Below, one piece after another: positions 8,687 through 17,253 of a DNA stretch of 40,868 nucleotides (position 1 is its first letter; the number at the start of each line of letters is the position of its first letter). The position numbers and the translations under genes were made by a program. The stretch spans positions 1 to 40,868 of the forward strand of contig JAFQFZ010000049.1 of assembly GCA_017398425.1 (NCBI GenBank), in the 5' to 3' direction. A model generated the notes under the pieces. It searched no databases. It was given only the letters and a program-made list of their open reading frames with translations, and was not told the DNA's origin. This DNA comes from Clostridia bacterium. Lineage in GTDB: Bacteria > Bacillota > Clostridia > Oscillospirales > Acutalibacteraceae.

Positions 8687-8851
8687 GGGCAATGATATCG
8701 AGCGCAAAGGCGCTCGGTGATATAGTCCGCTTTGCGGACTGTGATATTCACGCCGTCGGCGTGAGTGATATATCGTTCTGTGAACGATGTGAAGGAGTCC
8801 GCTTCGCGGACAGAATGAAAAAACCGAGGTGCATTTTGCACCTCGGTTTTT
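8687..8851 (+). repeat. Tandem-hairpin repeat element, copy A (six stems, ends in terminator)
   Basis: Begins GGGCAATGATAT directly after a TAA stop. Hairpins in order: CGAGCGC/GCGCTCG (8699-8716), AGTCCGC/GCGGACT (8724-8740), TCACGCC/GGCGTGA (8748-8764), ATCGTTC/GAACGAT (8772-8788), TCCGC/GCGGA (8798-8810) and CCGAGGTGC/GCACCTCGG (8824-8846) followed by T5. The first four are separated by exact GTGATAT heptamers (8717, 8741, 8765); GTGAAGGAG precedes the fifth. Copies B (27675) and C (36496) share the plan, and copy D (40730) is a reduced form. No protein is encoded on either strand in a convincing way. Probable non-autonomous repeat that doubles as a 3' end. Confidence 0.9.
8824..8851 (+). 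terminator. Terminator hairpin of repeat copy A
   Basis: CCGAGGTGC/GCACCTCGG, 5-nt loop ATTTT, T5 tail, preceded by A6. It would end the transcript of the lipoprotein operon. Confidence 0.85.
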
Positions 8852-8857
8852 GTTATG

Positions 8858-9060
8858 GTAGGGGAGGGCTTCCACGCCCTCCCGCATGCCGATCAAACGG
8901 GCGCACACGGAGGTGCGCCCCTACGCGTAGGGCGCGGATTTATCCGCGCCGTGATCATCCCACCCCATTCGCTGTCGCGCGATGCACGACCGTTCCCTTG
9001 CGGGAAACGCGGCGGCACCAAGCCCTGCCCTACGTTATCCGATAGGATCGCGGGAACAGG
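8858..9060. repeat. Cluster of GTAGGG-associated palindromes
   Basis: After the terminator of copy A come three perfect palindromes: GGGAGGGC/GCCCTCCC (8862-8883), GGGCGCAC/GTGCGCCC (8899-8920) and GGCGCGGAT/ATCCGCGCC (8931-8950). Two are introduced by GTAGGG. At 9009-9035 lies a 27-nt block starting GCGGCGGCACC and ending CCCTACGT, found again at 27933-27959 with one mismatch and as a variant at 36729-36756. No coding potential of note; a mosaic of short interspersed repeats. Confidence 0.7.
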
Positions 9061-9247
9061 CCTCCCGTTCCGTTTAAAATATAATAATAAAGAATAAATA
9101 AAAATTTTTTATTCCGAGATACCCTATAAAAACGAAACGTAGGGGGCAGGGCGTAGGGACAAACACAATATCTTGTGGAACGGCGAGAAACCGCGCTGTT
9201 ATGCGGAAAATCGGCAAAAATTTTTTGAAAAAATGCAAAAAAAACGC

Positions 9248-9276
9248 TTGCATTTTCGCGGGGAGTATAGTATGAT
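9248..9276 (+). promoter_or_regulatory. Sigma-A promoter of the S10 operon
   Basis: -35 TTGCAT (9248-9253), 17-bp spacer, -10 TATGAT (9271-9276), preceded by a very AT-rich stretch (about 9075-9120 and 9215-9245). Predicted start about 9283, giving a leader of roughly 360 nt before rpsJ. Region 9061-9247 holds no gene I can see. Confidence 0.75.
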
Positions 9277-9282
9277 GTATAG

Positions 9283-9640
9283 GCACGCGTATGTCTGATA
9301 GGTGAATTCTGCCTATTTTTCGTGGGTGTGCAGACTGCAAGATATGCGTTGAAGCGGGAGGTTGCGACCGAAAGGTCGGTTTTTCCGTGGAGTATGTCCG
9401 ATTTTAAACCGGGCGAACAAAGAAAGCTGCGAACAGTACGATAGAAACACGCCGTACCGCGCCGTAAAAGCGCGGAGAGTTGCCGCGGAGGTGCGCTTAG
9501 TACTGGCAGGACGATCGATTTGCGCCGGAAAACAAGCTCTGTATTCCGGTTTTTTTCGGGAAAACGGAAGAAACACCCGGCAGGGTGTGCAGAATCGGCG
9601 TCGCCCGCCAACTCAAAATTATTAAGGAGGCGTTTTCAAA
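9283..9640 (+). promoter_or_regulatory. Long structured leader of rpsJ with attenuator-like hairpins
   Basis: Non-coding leader. Visible elements: CGACC-GAAA-GGTCG followed by GTTTTT (9365-9384, a small GNRA-loop terminator-like hairpin); CCGCGC/GCGCGG (around 9454-9474); CCGGAA (9525-9530) pairing with TTCCGG (9544-9549) followed by T7 (9550-9556), an intrinsic-terminator shape; and an alternative pairing of TTCCGGTTTT (9544-9553) with AAAACGGAA (9561-9569) that would break it. Ribosomal protein leaders in other bacteria are commonly bound by a product of the operon (L4 in the E. coli S10 leader); whether that applies here is inference. Confidence 0.6.
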
Positions 9641-9952
9641 ATGGCAGTCAAAGAAAAAATCCGTATCCGTGTGAAGGGCTACGATCACCGTCTGGTCGAT
9701 CAAGCGTCCGAGAAGATCGTGGAGACCGCTCGCCGCACCGGCGCTCGCGTTTCCGGTCCCGTGCCGCTGCCCACCGAGAAGGAGATCGTCACGATCCTCC
9801 GTGCCGTGCACAAGTACAAGGACAGCCGTGAGCAGTTCGAGACCCGCACGCACAAGCGTCTGATCGACATCCTTCGTCCGTCCAACAAGACCGTCGAGGC
9901 TCTTATGGGCCTTGAACTCCCCGCCGGCGTGGAAATCGAGATCAAGCTGTAA
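9641..9952 (+). CDS. rpsJ: 30S ribosomal protein S10
   Basis: 103 residues, the usual length. S10 belongs to the small-subunit head and is also the NusE antitermination factor. The N-terminus [11 protein letters not shown] and the segment [19 protein letters not shown] are characteristic. AAGGAGG at 9624-9630 supports the ATG. First gene of the ribosomal operon, behind a 360-nt leader. Confidence 0.98.
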   Translation: MAVKEKIRIRVKGYDHRLVDQASEKIVETARRTGARVSGPVPLPTEKEIVTILRAVHKYKDSREQFETRTHKRLIDILRPSNKTVEALMGLELPAGVEIEIKL

Positions 9953-10080
9953 TCGAAAGCACTATACCCGGGCAGGGCGCAGCGTGCTGCGCAACCCCCG
10001 AAGCTTTCACAGGCTTGCAGGATTTCTCCCGCGAGGTCATGTTGCCGCAAGGCAACCAATAACCAAGGAGGTATAGAACC
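9953..10080 (+). promoter_or_regulatory. Structured rpsJ-rplC spacer
   Basis: A 128-nt gap, long for this operon. It contains GCGCAGC/GCTGCGC separated by GT (around 9981-9996), an AAGC/GCTT stem, and GTTGCC-GCAA-GGCAAC (10041-10056), a perfect tetraloop hairpin 24 nt before the rplC start. No T-tract follows, so it is not a terminator; a translational control or mRNA-processing site is possible. Confidence 0.5.
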
Positions 10081-10716
10081 ATGCAAAAAGGCATCATCGG
10101 CAAGAAGATCGGCATGACGCAGATCTTCGACGAAAAGGGCAACGTGGTGCCGGTTACCGTCATTGAGGCGGGACCGTGTGTCGTTGTCCAAAAGAAGACC
10201 GTCGAGAACGACGGTTACGCGGCTGTTCAGCTCGGCTTCGGCGATGTTTCTCCGAAACACGTCAACAAGCCCATGAAGGGCCATTTCGACAAAGCGGACG
10301 TGGCGCCCAAGAAGACGCTCAAAGAGTTCCGTTTTGACGACTGCGATGCGCTGAATATCGGCGACATCGTGAAGGCTGACACCTTTGCGGCGGGCGACCG
10401 TGTGGACGTCACCGGCACCAGCAAGGGTAAAGGCTACGCCGGCGCGATCAAGCGCTGGAACTTCGGTCGCCTGAGAGAAACTCACGGCACCGGCCCGGTC
10501 GCTCGTCATCCCGGCTCGCTGGGTGCTTGCTCCACGCCGTCTCGCGTGTTCAAGGGCACCAAGGCTGCCGGTCACCTCGGCTGTGAGCGTGTGACCGTCC
10601 AAAATCTCGATATCGTCAAAGTGGATGTGGAGAACAACCTGATCGCTGTGCGCGGCGCCGTCCCCGGCCCCCGCAAGGGCATCGTGGTTCTTTCCGACAC
10701 CGTCAAGAAGGCGTAA
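10081..10716 (+). CDS. rplC: 50S ribosomal protein L3
   Basis: 211 residues. L3 is an early assembly protein whose long loop reaches the peptidyl transferase centre. Seen: N-terminal [20 protein letters not shown], the loop region [14 protein letters not shown], and [15 protein letters not shown], which covers the conserved central extension. AAGGAGG lies 9 nt before the ATG. Ends 17 bp before rplD. Confidence 0.98.
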   Translation: MQKGIIGKKIGMTQIFDEKGNVVPVTVIEAGPCVVVQKKTVENDGYAAVQLGFGDVSPKHVNKPMKGHFDKADVAPKKTLKEFRFDDCDALNIGDIVKADTFAAGDRVDVTGTSKGKGYAGAIKRWNFGRLRETHGTGPVARHPGSLGACSTPSRVFKGTKAAGHLGCERVTVQNLDIVKVDVENNLIAVRGAVPGPRKGIVVLSDTVKKA

Positions 10717-10733
10717 GGAAGGAGGAAACAATC

Positions 10734-11357
10734 ATGCCGAATATCTCTACTTTTGATATGACCGGTAAACAAACCGGTACGATGGAAGTGAGCGAGGCCA
10801 TCTTCGGAATCGAGCCCAACGCTACGGTTCTGCACAGCATGGTCGTCAACTACCTGGCGAACCAGCGTCAAGGCACGCAGTCCACGCTCACCCGCTCCGA
10901 AGTGCGCGGCGGCGGCAAGAAGCCGTGGCGTCAGAAGGGCACCGGCCACGCTCGCCAGGGTTCGACCCGCGCTCCCCAGTGGACGCACGGCGGCATCGCG
11001 CTCGGCCCGAAGCCCCGCGATTACGGCTACGCTCTGCCCAAGAAGGTTCGCCGTCTGGCTATGAAGTCGGCGTTCTCCTCGAAGGTGGCTACCGAGGATA
11101 TGCTGATCCTCGACGAGCTGACGCTCGATGAGATCAAGACCAAGACCATCGTCAAGATGCTCACCGCTCTCAACGCGGACAAGAAGGTCTTGCTCGTGAC
11201 CGCGGACAAGGACGACAAGGTTGTCCTCTCTGCGCGTAACATCCCCGGCGTGAAGACCGCTATGGTCAACACCCTGAACGTCTACGACATCCTCAACGCT
11301 GACAAGCTCATCGTTGTGAAGGATGCGGTTGCTAAGATCGAGGAGGTGTACAAATAA
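10734..11357 (+). CDS. rplD: 50S ribosomal protein L4
   Basis: 207 residues. L4 lines the polypeptide exit tunnel and in several bacteria represses its own operon. The tunnel loop [18 protein letters not shown], followed by the RAPQWTHGG motif, is intact, including the Lys/Gly residues where macrolide resistance changes usually fall. The stop codon shares one base with the start of rplW, indicating translational coupling. Confidence 0.98.
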   Translation: MPNISTFDMTGKQTGTMEVSEAIFGIEPNATVLHSMVVNYLANQRQGTQSTLTRSEVRGGGKKPWRQKGTGHARQGSTRAPQWTHGGIALGPKPRDYGYALPKKVRRLAMKSAFSSKVATEDMLILDELTLDEIKTKTIVKMLTALNADKKVLLVTADKDDKVVLSARNIPGVKTAMVNTLNVYDILNADKLIVVKDAVAKIEEVYK

Positions 11358-11647
11358 TGGACGCTCGTGATATCATTATCGCTCCGGTCGTGACGGAGAA
11401 ATCCGTGACCCTGATGGCGGACAAAAAGTACACTTTCAAAGTGGACAAAAATGCCAACAAGATCCAAATCGCGAACGCGGTGGAAGAAATCTTCGGCGTC
11501 AAGGTCGCCAAGGTCAACACCATCAGCATGAAGGGCGCTAAGCGCCGCATGGGCCGCTTCGAGGGCTACCGTTCCGATTGGAAAAAGGCGATCGTCACCC
11601 TGACCGCCGACTCCAAGACCATCGAGTTCTTCGACGGTATGGCGTAA
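11357..11647 (+). CDS. rplW: 50S ribosomal protein L23
   Basis: 96 residues. L23 sits at the tunnel exit and docks trigger factor and [12 protein letters not shown] near the N-terminus and the [15 protein letters not shown]-like segment (here [19 protein letters not shown]) are typical. ATG overlaps the rplD stop by one base. Confidence 0.97.
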   Translation: MDARDIIIAPVVTEKSVTLMADKKYTFKVDKNANKIQIANAVEEIFGVKVAKVNTISMKGAKRRMGRFEGYRSDWKKAIVTLTADSKTIEFFDGMA

Positions 11648-11737
11648 GAATCAACCGACGAACAAACACGATGTCAGGCAACGTATGGGGCGAAGGCAAC
11701 GCCTCGCAAAGCCTTTAGAACAGGAGAGTGAATTAGA

Positions 11738-12571
11738 ATGCCTACCATTAACTATAAGCCGACTACGCCCGGCCGCCGCGGTATGTCCGTTCTGGATTAC
11801 AGCGGTCTGTCGAAAACGGGTCCCGAGAAGAGCCTGCTTGCTCCCAAGAGCAAAAAGGCGGGTCGTAACAGCTACGGCCGCATCACCGTTCGCCATCGCG
11901 GCGGCGGCAACCGTCAGAAGTATCGTATCATCGACTTCAAGCGCAACAAGGTCGACATGACCGCGACTGTGCTCACCCTCGAGTACGATCCGAACCGCTC
12001 CGCGCACATCGCCCTCGTGCAATACGAGGACGGCGAGAAGCGTTACATCATCGCTCCCGTCGGCCTGAAGGTCGGCGACACCATCGAGTCGGGCGCGAAC
12101 GCCGACATCAAGCCGGGCAACGCCCTGCCGCTGTCGAGCATCCCCACCGGTACCTTCATCCACAACGTGGAGCTGTATCCGGGCAAGGGCGCTCAGCTCG
12201 CTCGCTCCGCCGGTGTTATGGCGCAGCTGATGGGCAAAGAGAACAACATGGCTCTCGTCCGTCTGCCCTCCGGCGAAATGCGTTACGTTCCGCTTAACTG
12301 CATGGCGACCGTCGGTCAGGTTGGCAACGTCGAGTATGCCAACGTCCAGATCGGTAAAGCCGGCCGTAAACGCCACATGGGTTGGCGTCCGACGGTGCGC
12401 GGTTCCGTCATGAACCCGTGCGATCACCCGCACGGCGGTGGTGAGGGCCGTTCCCCCATCGGTCGTCCGGGCCCGGTTACCCCGTGGGGCAAGCCCGCTC
12501 TTGGTTACAAGACGCGCAAGCCGCATAACCGTTCGGATAAATTCATTGTTAAGCGCCGCAACGGCAAATAA
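11738..12571 (+). CDS. rplB: 50S ribosomal protein L2
   Basis: 277 residues, normal length. L2 supports subunit association and the peptidyl transferase centre. The nearly invariant C-terminal stretch [20 protein letters not shown] is complete, including the His residue implicated in peptidyl transfer. A 90-nt spacer before the gene contains a GCGA-A-GGC/GCC-TCGC hairpin; the ribosome site is CAGGAG. Confidence 0.98.
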   Translation: MPTINYKPTTPGRRGMSVLDYSGLSKTGPEKSLLAPKSKKAGRNSYGRITVRHRGGGNRQKYRIIDFKRNKVDMTATVLTLEYDPNRSAHIALVQYEDGEKRYIIAPVGLKVGDTIESGANADIKPGNALPLSSIPTGTFIHNVELYPGKGAQLARSAGVMAQLMGKENNMALVRLPSGEMRYVPLNCMATVGQVGNVEYANVQIGKAGRKRHMGWRPTVRGSVMNPCDHPHGGGEGRSPIGRPGPVTPWGKPALGYKTRKPHNRSDKFIVKRRNGK

Positions 12572-12591
12572 GCGAAAGGAGATTCAGATTT

Positions 12592-12864
12592 ATGGGAAGA
12601 AGCGTAAAGAAGGGTCCTTTCGTACAACCCGTGTTGCTTAAGAGGATCCAAGAAATGAACGCCGCCGGCGAGAAGCGCATCCTGAAGACCTGGAGCCGCA
12701 GCTCCACGATCTTCCCGGATTTCGTCGGCCACACGATCGCCGTCCACGACGGCCGCAAGCATGTGCCGGTGTACGTCACCGAGGACATGGTCGGTCACAA
12801 GTTGGGCGAATTTGCCCCCACTCGTACTTTTAAGGGCCACACCGGCTCTAAGAGCTCGAAGTAA
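12592..12864 (+). CDS. rpsS: 30S ribosomal protein S19
   Basis: 90 residues. S19 pairs with S13 in the small-subunit head near the A-site finger. Hallmarks [10 protein letters not shown] at the N-terminus and [16 protein letters not shown] near the C-terminus are present. Start ATG behind AAAGGAG. Confidence 0.98.
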   Translation: MGRSVKKGPFVQPVLLKRIQEMNAAGEKRILKTWSRSSTIFPDFVGHTIAVHDGRKHVPVYVTEDMVGHKLGEFAPTRTFKGHTGSKSSK

Positions 12865-12888
12865 GCGGTTTGAAAGGAGAGAATCATC

Positions 12889-13224
12889 ATGGAAGCAAGG
12901 GCGCAAGCAACTTACGTTCGTATCTCGCCCCGTAAAGTGAAAATCGTTCTCGACCTCATCCGCAACAAGCCGCTTGATGAGGCGATCGCGATCGCACACT
13001 TCACCACCAAATCGGCCGCTGAGCCGATCGAAAAGCTGCTCAAGTCTGCTGCAGCGAACGCGGAAAACAACCACAACATGGACAAGAACAACCTCTACGT
13101 TGCTTCTTGCTATGTCTGCCCGGGTCCGATCCTGAAGCGTATCCGCCCGAGAGCGCAAGGTCGTGCGTACCGCATCGAAAAGAGAACGTCACACATCACC
13201 GTAGTGCTCAAGGAAGCCGAATAA
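12889..13224 (+). CDS. rplV: 50S ribosomal protein L22
   Basis: 111 residues. L22 forms the exit-tunnel constriction with L4. [17 protein letters not shown] and the tip region [17 protein letters not shown] followed by [13 protein letters not shown] are typical; no insertion or deletion in the beta-hairpin loop that would suggest macrolide resistance. Confidence 0.97.
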   Translation: MEARAQATYVRISPRKVKIVLDLIRNKPLDEAIAIAHFTTKSAAEPIEKLLKSAAANAENNHNMDKNNLYVASCYVCPGPILKRIRPRAQGRAYRIEKRTSHITVVLKEAE

Positions 13225-13243
13225 GCGAAGGAGGAGGACAGTT

Positions 13244-13909
13244 ATGGGTCAAAAAGTGAATCCCCACGGCCTGCGTGTGGGAGTTATTAAAGACTGGGAT
13301 TCCCGCTGGTTTGTGAAAGACAGCGAGTTCGGCGACACGCTGGTTTCTGACTACAAGCTCCGCCGCTACCTCAAGAAAACGCTGTATGCGGCCGGTGTCC
13401 CGAAGGTTGAGATCGAGCGCGACGCCTCGAAGGTTCGCGTTCACATCCATTGCGCGAAGCCGGGTATCGTCATCGGCAAGGGCGGCGCGGACATCGAAAA
13501 GCTCCGCGAGACCTGCGAGAAGATGATCGGCAAGCCCACTTCGATCAACATCGTCGAGGTTCGCCAACCCGACCTCAACGCTCAGCTCGTCGCTGAGAAC
13601 ATCGCCCAACAGCTTGAGAAGCGTACGTCGTTCCGCCGTGCTATGAAGCAGGTGATCGGCCGCGCGATGAAGCTCGGTGCGAAGGGTATCAAGACGCAAG
13701 TCTCCGGCCGTCTCGGCGGCGCGGAAATTGCGCGTACGGAACAATATCATGAGGGTACGATTCCGCTGCAGACCCTGCGTGCGGACATCGACTACGGCTT
13801 TGCTGAGGCGAACACCACCTACGGTCGTATCGGCGTGAAAACGTGGATCTATCGCGGTGAGGTTCTGTCCGGCGCTGCCAAGCCCCGTCGGGAAGGAGGC
13901 CGCAAATAA
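13244..13909 (+). CDS. rpsC: 30S ribosomal protein S3
   Basis: 221 residues. S3 forms part of the mRNA entry channel and its helicase activity. N-terminal [21 protein letters not shown], the KH-domain loop [13 protein letters not shown] and the C-terminal domain segment [12 protein letters not shown] are intact. One-base overlap with rplP. Confidence 0.98.
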   Translation: MGQKVNPHGLRVGVIKDWDSRWFVKDSEFGDTLVSDYKLRRYLKKTLYAAGVPKVEIERDASKVRVHIHCAKPGIVIGKGGADIEKLRETCEKMIGKPTSINIVEVRQPDLNAQLVAENIAQQLEKRTSFRRAMKQVIGRAMKLGAKGIKTQVSGRLGGAEIARTEQYHEGTIPLQTLRADIDYGFAEANTTYGRIGVKTWIYRGEVLSGAAKPRREGGRK

Positions 13910-14331
13910 TGCTGCTGCCCAAGAGAGTAAAGTATCGTCGTGTACAGCGCGGCCGTCTGACCGGTAAGGCGCTTCGCGGCAACAAAGTCAGCCACGGTGA
14001 GTTCGGTCTCCAGGCTCTGGAGCCGGCGTGGATCACCTCCAGACAAATCGAGGCGGCTCGTATCGCCATGACCCGTTACATCAAGCGTGGCGGTAAAGTC
14101 TGGATCAAGATCTTCCCCGATAAGCCGATCACCGAAAAGCCTGCCGAGACCCGCATGGGTTCCGGTAAAGGTTCGCCCGAATACTGGGTGGCGGTCGTGA
14201 AACCCGGCCGTGTTATGTTCGAGATCGCGGGTGTCCCGGAAGAGACCGCTCGCGAGGCTATGAGACTTGCAGCAAACAAGCTGCCCATCAAGTGCAAATT
14301 CGTTTGCAAGGAAGAGGATGGTGAGCAGTAA
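13909..14331 (+). CDS. rplP: 50S ribosomal protein L16
   Basis: 140 residues. L16 helps position A-site t[16 protein letters not shown] at the N-terminus and [20 protein letters not shown] in the middle are characteristic, with [17 protein letters not shown] following. Start ATG overlaps the rpsC stop and its own stop overlaps rpmC, so three genes are translationally chained. Confidence 0.98.
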   Translation: MLLPKRVKYRRVQRGRLTGKALRGNKVSHGEFGLQALEPAWITSRQIEAARIAMTRYIKRGGKVWIKIFPDKPITEKPAETRMGSGKGSPEYWVAVVKPGRVMFEIAGVPEETAREAMRLAANKLPIKCKFVCKEEDGEQ

Positions 14332-14540
14332 TGAAGAAGACTGAACTCGAAAAGATCCGTGATCTGAGCGTGTCTGAGCTGGAAAACCGTTTGGCGGACC
14401 TGAAGAAGGAACTGTTCAACCTGCGTTTCCAACACGCGATCAACCAACTCGAAAACCCGATGCGCCTGAAGGCCGTTAAGAAGGAGATCGCCGTTATCAA
14501 GACGATCATCCGCGAGAACGAGCTGAAGGCCGAAGCCTAA
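14331..14540 (+). CDS. rpmC: 50S ribosomal protein L29
   Basis: 69 residues, a two-helix protein near the tunnel exit. The helix pair is clear: [20 protein letters not shown] and [23 protein letters not shown] overlaps the rplP stop by one base; no separate ribosome site is needed. Confidence 0.97.
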   Translation: MKKTELEKIRDLSVSELENRLADLKKELFNLRFQHAINQLENPMRLKAVKKEIAVIKTIIRENELKAEA

Positions 14541-14557
14541 CGGAAGGAGGACCTATT

Positions 14558-14815
14558 GTGAGCGAAAGAAACCTGAGAAAAACGCGGACCGGTATGGTCG
14601 TCAGCGACAAGATGGACAAGACCATCGTGGTTGCGATCGAGGACAATGTCCGCCATCCGCTGTACAAGAAAATTGTTAAGCGTACTGTGAAGCTGAAGGC
14701 GCATGACGAGAACAACGAGTGCCGCATCGGCGACCGCGTGTCCGTGATGGAGACGCGTCCGCTGTCCAAGGATAAGCGTTGGCGCTTGGTTCAAATCATC
14801 GAAAAGGCGAAATAA
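14558..14815 (+). CDS. rpsQ: 30S ribosomal protein S17
   Basis: 85 residues, OB-fold protein binding 16S rRNA early in assembly. [19 protein letters not shown] near the N-terminus and [18 protein letters not shown] are typical. Start is GTG at 14558, chosen because AAGGAGG lies 8 nt upstream and the [11 protein letters not shown] beginning matches the family. Confidence 0.97.
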   Translation: MSERNLRKTRTGMVVSDKMDKTIVVAIEDNVRHPLYKKIVKRTVKLKAHDENNECRIGDRVSVMETRPLSKDKRWRLVQIIEKAK

Positions 14816-14844
14816 GTCGGTAGACTTGAAAGGAGGAACACCCT

Positions 14845-15213
14845 GTGATTCAACAACAATCCTACCTCAAGGTTGCCGACAACACCGGCGCGAAGGAGCT
14901 TATGACGATTCGCGTTCTCGGTGGCTCCGGCAGGAGGTATGCGAATATCGGCGACGTGGTCGTTGCTTCGGTTAAGAAAGCAGCACCCGGCGGCGTTGTG
15001 AAAAAAGGCGATGTCGTGAAGGCTGTTGTGGTTCGTTCCGTGCGTGGCGTGCGCCGCGACGACGGTACCTACATCCGCTTTGACGAGAACGCGGCGGTCA
15101 TTATCCGTGAGGATAAGAACCCGAAGGGAACCCGTATTTTTGGCCCGGTGGCGAGAGAGCTTCGTGAAAAAGATTACATGAAGATCCTGTCCCTCGCTCC
15201 CGAAGTTCTGTGA
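14845..15213 (+). CDS. rplN: 50S ribosomal protein L14
   Basis: 122 residues, the invariant length. Contacts 16S rRNA across the subunit interface. [17 protein letters not shown] and the C-terminal [14 protein letters not shown] are diagnostic. Start codon GTG behind AAAGGAGG. Stop TGA, one of only a few in this operon. Confidence 0.98.
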   Translation: MIQQQSYLKVADNTGAKELMTIRVLGGSGRRYANIGDVVVASVKKAAPGGVVKKGDVVKAVVVRSVRGVRRDDGTYIRFDENAAVIIREDKNPKGTRIFGPVARELREKDYMKILSLAPEVL

Positions 15214-15226
15214 GGAGGTGTCGTAA

Positions 15227-15559
15227 TTGAGTAACAAACTGCATGTGAAAAAGGACGATACCGTCCTGATCATCAGCGGCGACGATAAGGGCAAGAAGGG
15301 CAAAGTCCTGGAAGTCAGCCCCAAAGAGGGTAAGGTCATCGTCGAGGGCCGCAACATCATCAAAAAGCACGTGAAAGCCCGCAAGATGGGCGATCCGAGC
15401 GGCATCATCGAAGCTCCGGCTCCGATGTACGCGAGCAAGGTGCAGGTCGTTTGCCCGAACTGCAAGAAGCCCTGCCGCGTGGCGCATAAGGTCCAAGAGG
15501 ACGACAACGGCAAGAAGCGCAACGTGCGTGTCTGCCATCGCTGCGGCGAAGTACTGTAA
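15227..15559 (+). CDS. rplX: 50S ribosomal protein L24
   Basis: 110 residues. KOW motif VLIISGDDKGKKGKVLEV near the N-terminus; assembly initiator of the large subunit. Start codon is TTG at 15227, fixed by GAGGAGG overlapping the rplN stop. The C-terminal part has CPNC ... C and CHRC pairs, consistent with a small zinc knuckle found in many Firmicutes L24 proteins. Confidence 0.96.
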   Translation: MSNKLHVKKDDTVLIISGDDKGKKGKVLEVSPKEGKVIVEGRNIIKKHVKARKMGDPSGIIEAPAPMYASKVQVVCPNCKKPCRVAHKVQEDDNGKKRNVRVCHRCGEVL

Positions 15560-15574
15560 AGGAGGTAAACGCGA

Positions 15575-16114
15575 ATGGCCAGAATGAAAGAATACTATCA
15601 GAATTCTGTTGCTCCCGAGCTCATGAAGAAGTTCGGCTACAAGAGCGTGATGCAGATTCCGAAGCTGGATAAGATCGTCATCAACGTCGGTTGCGGCGAG
15701 GCGCGTGACAACTCCAAAGTCATCGACGCGATCCTGCTGGATCTTGCGGCGATCACCGGTCAAAAGCCGGTCGTCTGCAAGGCGCGTAAGTCCGTCGCGA
15801 ACTTCAAGCTTCGCGAAGGCATGAGCATCGGCGCGAAGGTCACCCTCCGCGGCGAGCGTATGTACGAATTTCTTGATCGCCTCTTCAATGTGGCGTTGCC
15901 CCGTGTCCGCGACTTCCGCGGCATCAACCCCAACTCGTTTGACGGTCGCGGCAACTACAACATGGGCATCAAGGAGCAATTGATCTTCCCGGAGATCGAG
16001 TACGATAAGATCGATGCGGTGCGCGGCATGGACTTGTGCTTCGTTACCACAGCGAACACCGATGAAGAAGCGCGCGAGCTGCTCACCCTGATGGGCGCTC
16101 CGTTCGCACGATAA
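15575..16114 (+). CDS. rplE: 50S ribosomal protein L5
   Basis: 179 residues. L5 binds 5S rRNA in the central protuberance. [14 protein letters not shown] and the loop GISI-like region [18 protein letters not shown] are typical, as is the [14 protein letters not shown] segment. AAAGGAGG precedes the ATG. Confidence 0.98.
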   Translation: MARMKEYYQNSVAPELMKKFGYKSVMQIPKLDKIVINVGCGEARDNSKVIDAILLDLAAITGQKPVVCKARKSVANFKLREGMSIGAKVTLRGERMYEFLDRLFNVALPRVRDFRGINPNSFDGRGNYNMGIKEQLIFPEIEYDKIDAVRGMDLCFVTTANTDEEARELLTLMGAPFAR

Positions 16115-16126
16115 GGAGGGATTACT

Positions 16127-16312
16127 GTGGCGAAAACATCCATGAAGCTCAAGCAGCAGCGCGAGCCTAAGTATTCGACCCGTGCCTACAACCGTTGCAA
16201 GATCTGCGGCCGTCCGCACGCATACCTGCGTCGCTATGGTATCTGCCGTATCTGTTTCAGAGAGCTTGCGTACAAGGGCGAAATCCCCGGTGTTAAAAAG
16301 GCAAGCTGGTAA
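16127..16312 (+). CDS. rpsZ: 30S ribosomal protein S14, zinc-binding (type Z)
   Basis: 61 residues. The short C+ form with C24-x2-C27 and C40-x2-C43 ([21 protein letters not shown]), the primary S14 of Gram-positive bacteria and normally found at this spc-operon position. Start GTG behind AAGGAGG. Zinc is expected to be bound by the four Cys. Confidence 0.97.
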   Translation: MAKTSMKLKQQREPKYSTRAYNRCKICGRPHAYLRRYGICRICFRELAYKGEIPGVKKASW

Positions 16313-16342
16313 GCAGCAATAGCGATAAAGGAGGTTGACGGA

Positions 16343-16744
16343 ATGCAAATTACCGATACGATCGCCGATATGCTCACCCGCATCCGCAATGCGAACAGCG
16401 CGAAGCATGAATCGGTGGACATCCCCGCTTCCAACATGAAGAAGGCTATTGCCCAGATTCTTGTTGACGAGGGTTATGTCAAAGGTTTCCAAGTTATTGA
16501 AGATAGCAAGCAGGGCATCATCCGCATGACGCTGAAGTACGAGGGCGCTTCGCGCACTCCCGTGCTCTCCGGCCTCAAGCGTGTGTCGAAGCCCGGTCTG
16601 CGTATTTATTCCGGCAGTGAGGAGATGCCCCGTGTGATGAAGGGCATCGGCACCGCTATCGTGTCTACTTCGAAGGGCGTTATGACCGATAAGGAAGCCC
16701 GCAAGTTGCACGTCGGCGGCGAAGTCCTCGCGTTCATCTGGTAA
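16343..16744 (+). CDS. rpsH: 30S ribosomal protein S8
   Basis: 133 residues. Primary 16S-binding protein; in E. coli it is the translational repressor of the spc operon. [10 protein letters not shown] near the N-terminus and the C-terminal [15 protein letters not shown] with GGEVLAFIW close are diagnostic. Confidence 0.98.
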   Translation: MQITDTIADMLTRIRNANSAKHESVDIPASNMKKAIAQILVDEGYVKGFQVIEDSKQGIIRMTLKYEGASRTPVLSGLKRVSKPGLRIYSGSEEMPRVMKGIGTAIVSTSKGVMTDKEARKLHVGGEVLAFIW

Positions 16745-16761
16745 GAAGGGGGTAGGGAGAT

Positions 16762-17253
16762 ATGTCGAGAATTGGAAGAAAACCCATCACTGTCCCTGCC
16801 GGCGTGGAGGTCAAAATTGACGGCACCACTGTCACCGTGAAAGGACCGAAAGGCACCCTGACGCAGACATTCCACCCGAACATGACGATTGAGCAGAACG
16901 GCGCGGAGCTGAATGTGACCCGCCCGAACGATGAGAAGCTCAACCGTTCGCTGCACGGTCTGACCCGTACGCTCCTGTCCAACATGGTCGAGGGCGTCAC
17001 CAACGGCTTCAAGAAGGAGCTCGAGGTCAACGGTGTCGGTTATCGTGTGCAAAAGCAGGGTAACCAACTGGTTATGAACCTGGGCTACAGCCACCAGGTC
17101 ATCATGGCGGAGATCCCCGGCATCACGCTGGAAGTTCCCGATCCGAACCACATTGTGGTTCTGGGCGCTGACAAGCAGCTGGTCGGTCAGTTCGCCGCTG
17201 AGATCCGCGAGAAGCGTATGCCTGAGCCGTACAAGGGCAAGGGTATCAAGTAG
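16762..17253 (+). CDS. rplF: 50S ribosomal protein L6, reading frame ended early by an in-frame TAG
   Basis: 163 residues up to the TAG at 17251-17253; L6 proteins normally have about 178-182. L6 lies near the factor-binding site of the large subunit. N-terminus [18 protein letters not shown] and C-terminal [10 protein letters not shown] are normal, but the family continues with (R/K)-Tyr-x-x-E-x-(I/V)-RRKEGK. Here the frame continues after the stop as ATETIRRKEGKAGGKGKK and ends at TAA 17308-17310, giving 182 codons with the TAG counted. The TAG stands at the Tyr position, one base from TAC or TAT. Options are a real nonsense change, a base error, or readthrough/recoding. Confidence 0.93.
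   Translation: MSRIGRKPITVPAGVEVKIDGTTVTVKGPKGTLTQTFHPNMTIEQNGAELNVTRPNDEKLNRSLHGLTRTLLSNMVEGVTNGFKKELEVNGVGYRVQKQGNQLVMNLGYSHQVIMAEIPGITLEVPDPNHIVVLGADKQLVGQFAAEIREKRMPEPYKGKGIK

Noticed and set aside
8650-8841. Small minus-strand frame over repeat copy A with RYIT-type periodicity
   Set aside because: The periodic residues are simply the translation of the GTGATAT repeats; copies B and C give similar peptides in different lengths, and no start signal is seen.
8687-8851. CRISPR array
   Set aside because: Repeats are 7 nt, spacers are palindromes of about 17 nt, and no cas genes are present.
9061-9247. Small gene or RNA in the AT-rich stretch before the S10 promoter
   Set aside because: No start with ribosome site leading to a plausible protein, and no tRNA or known riboswitch shape; it reads as upstream AT-rich promoter DNA plus a GTAGGG repeat remnant.
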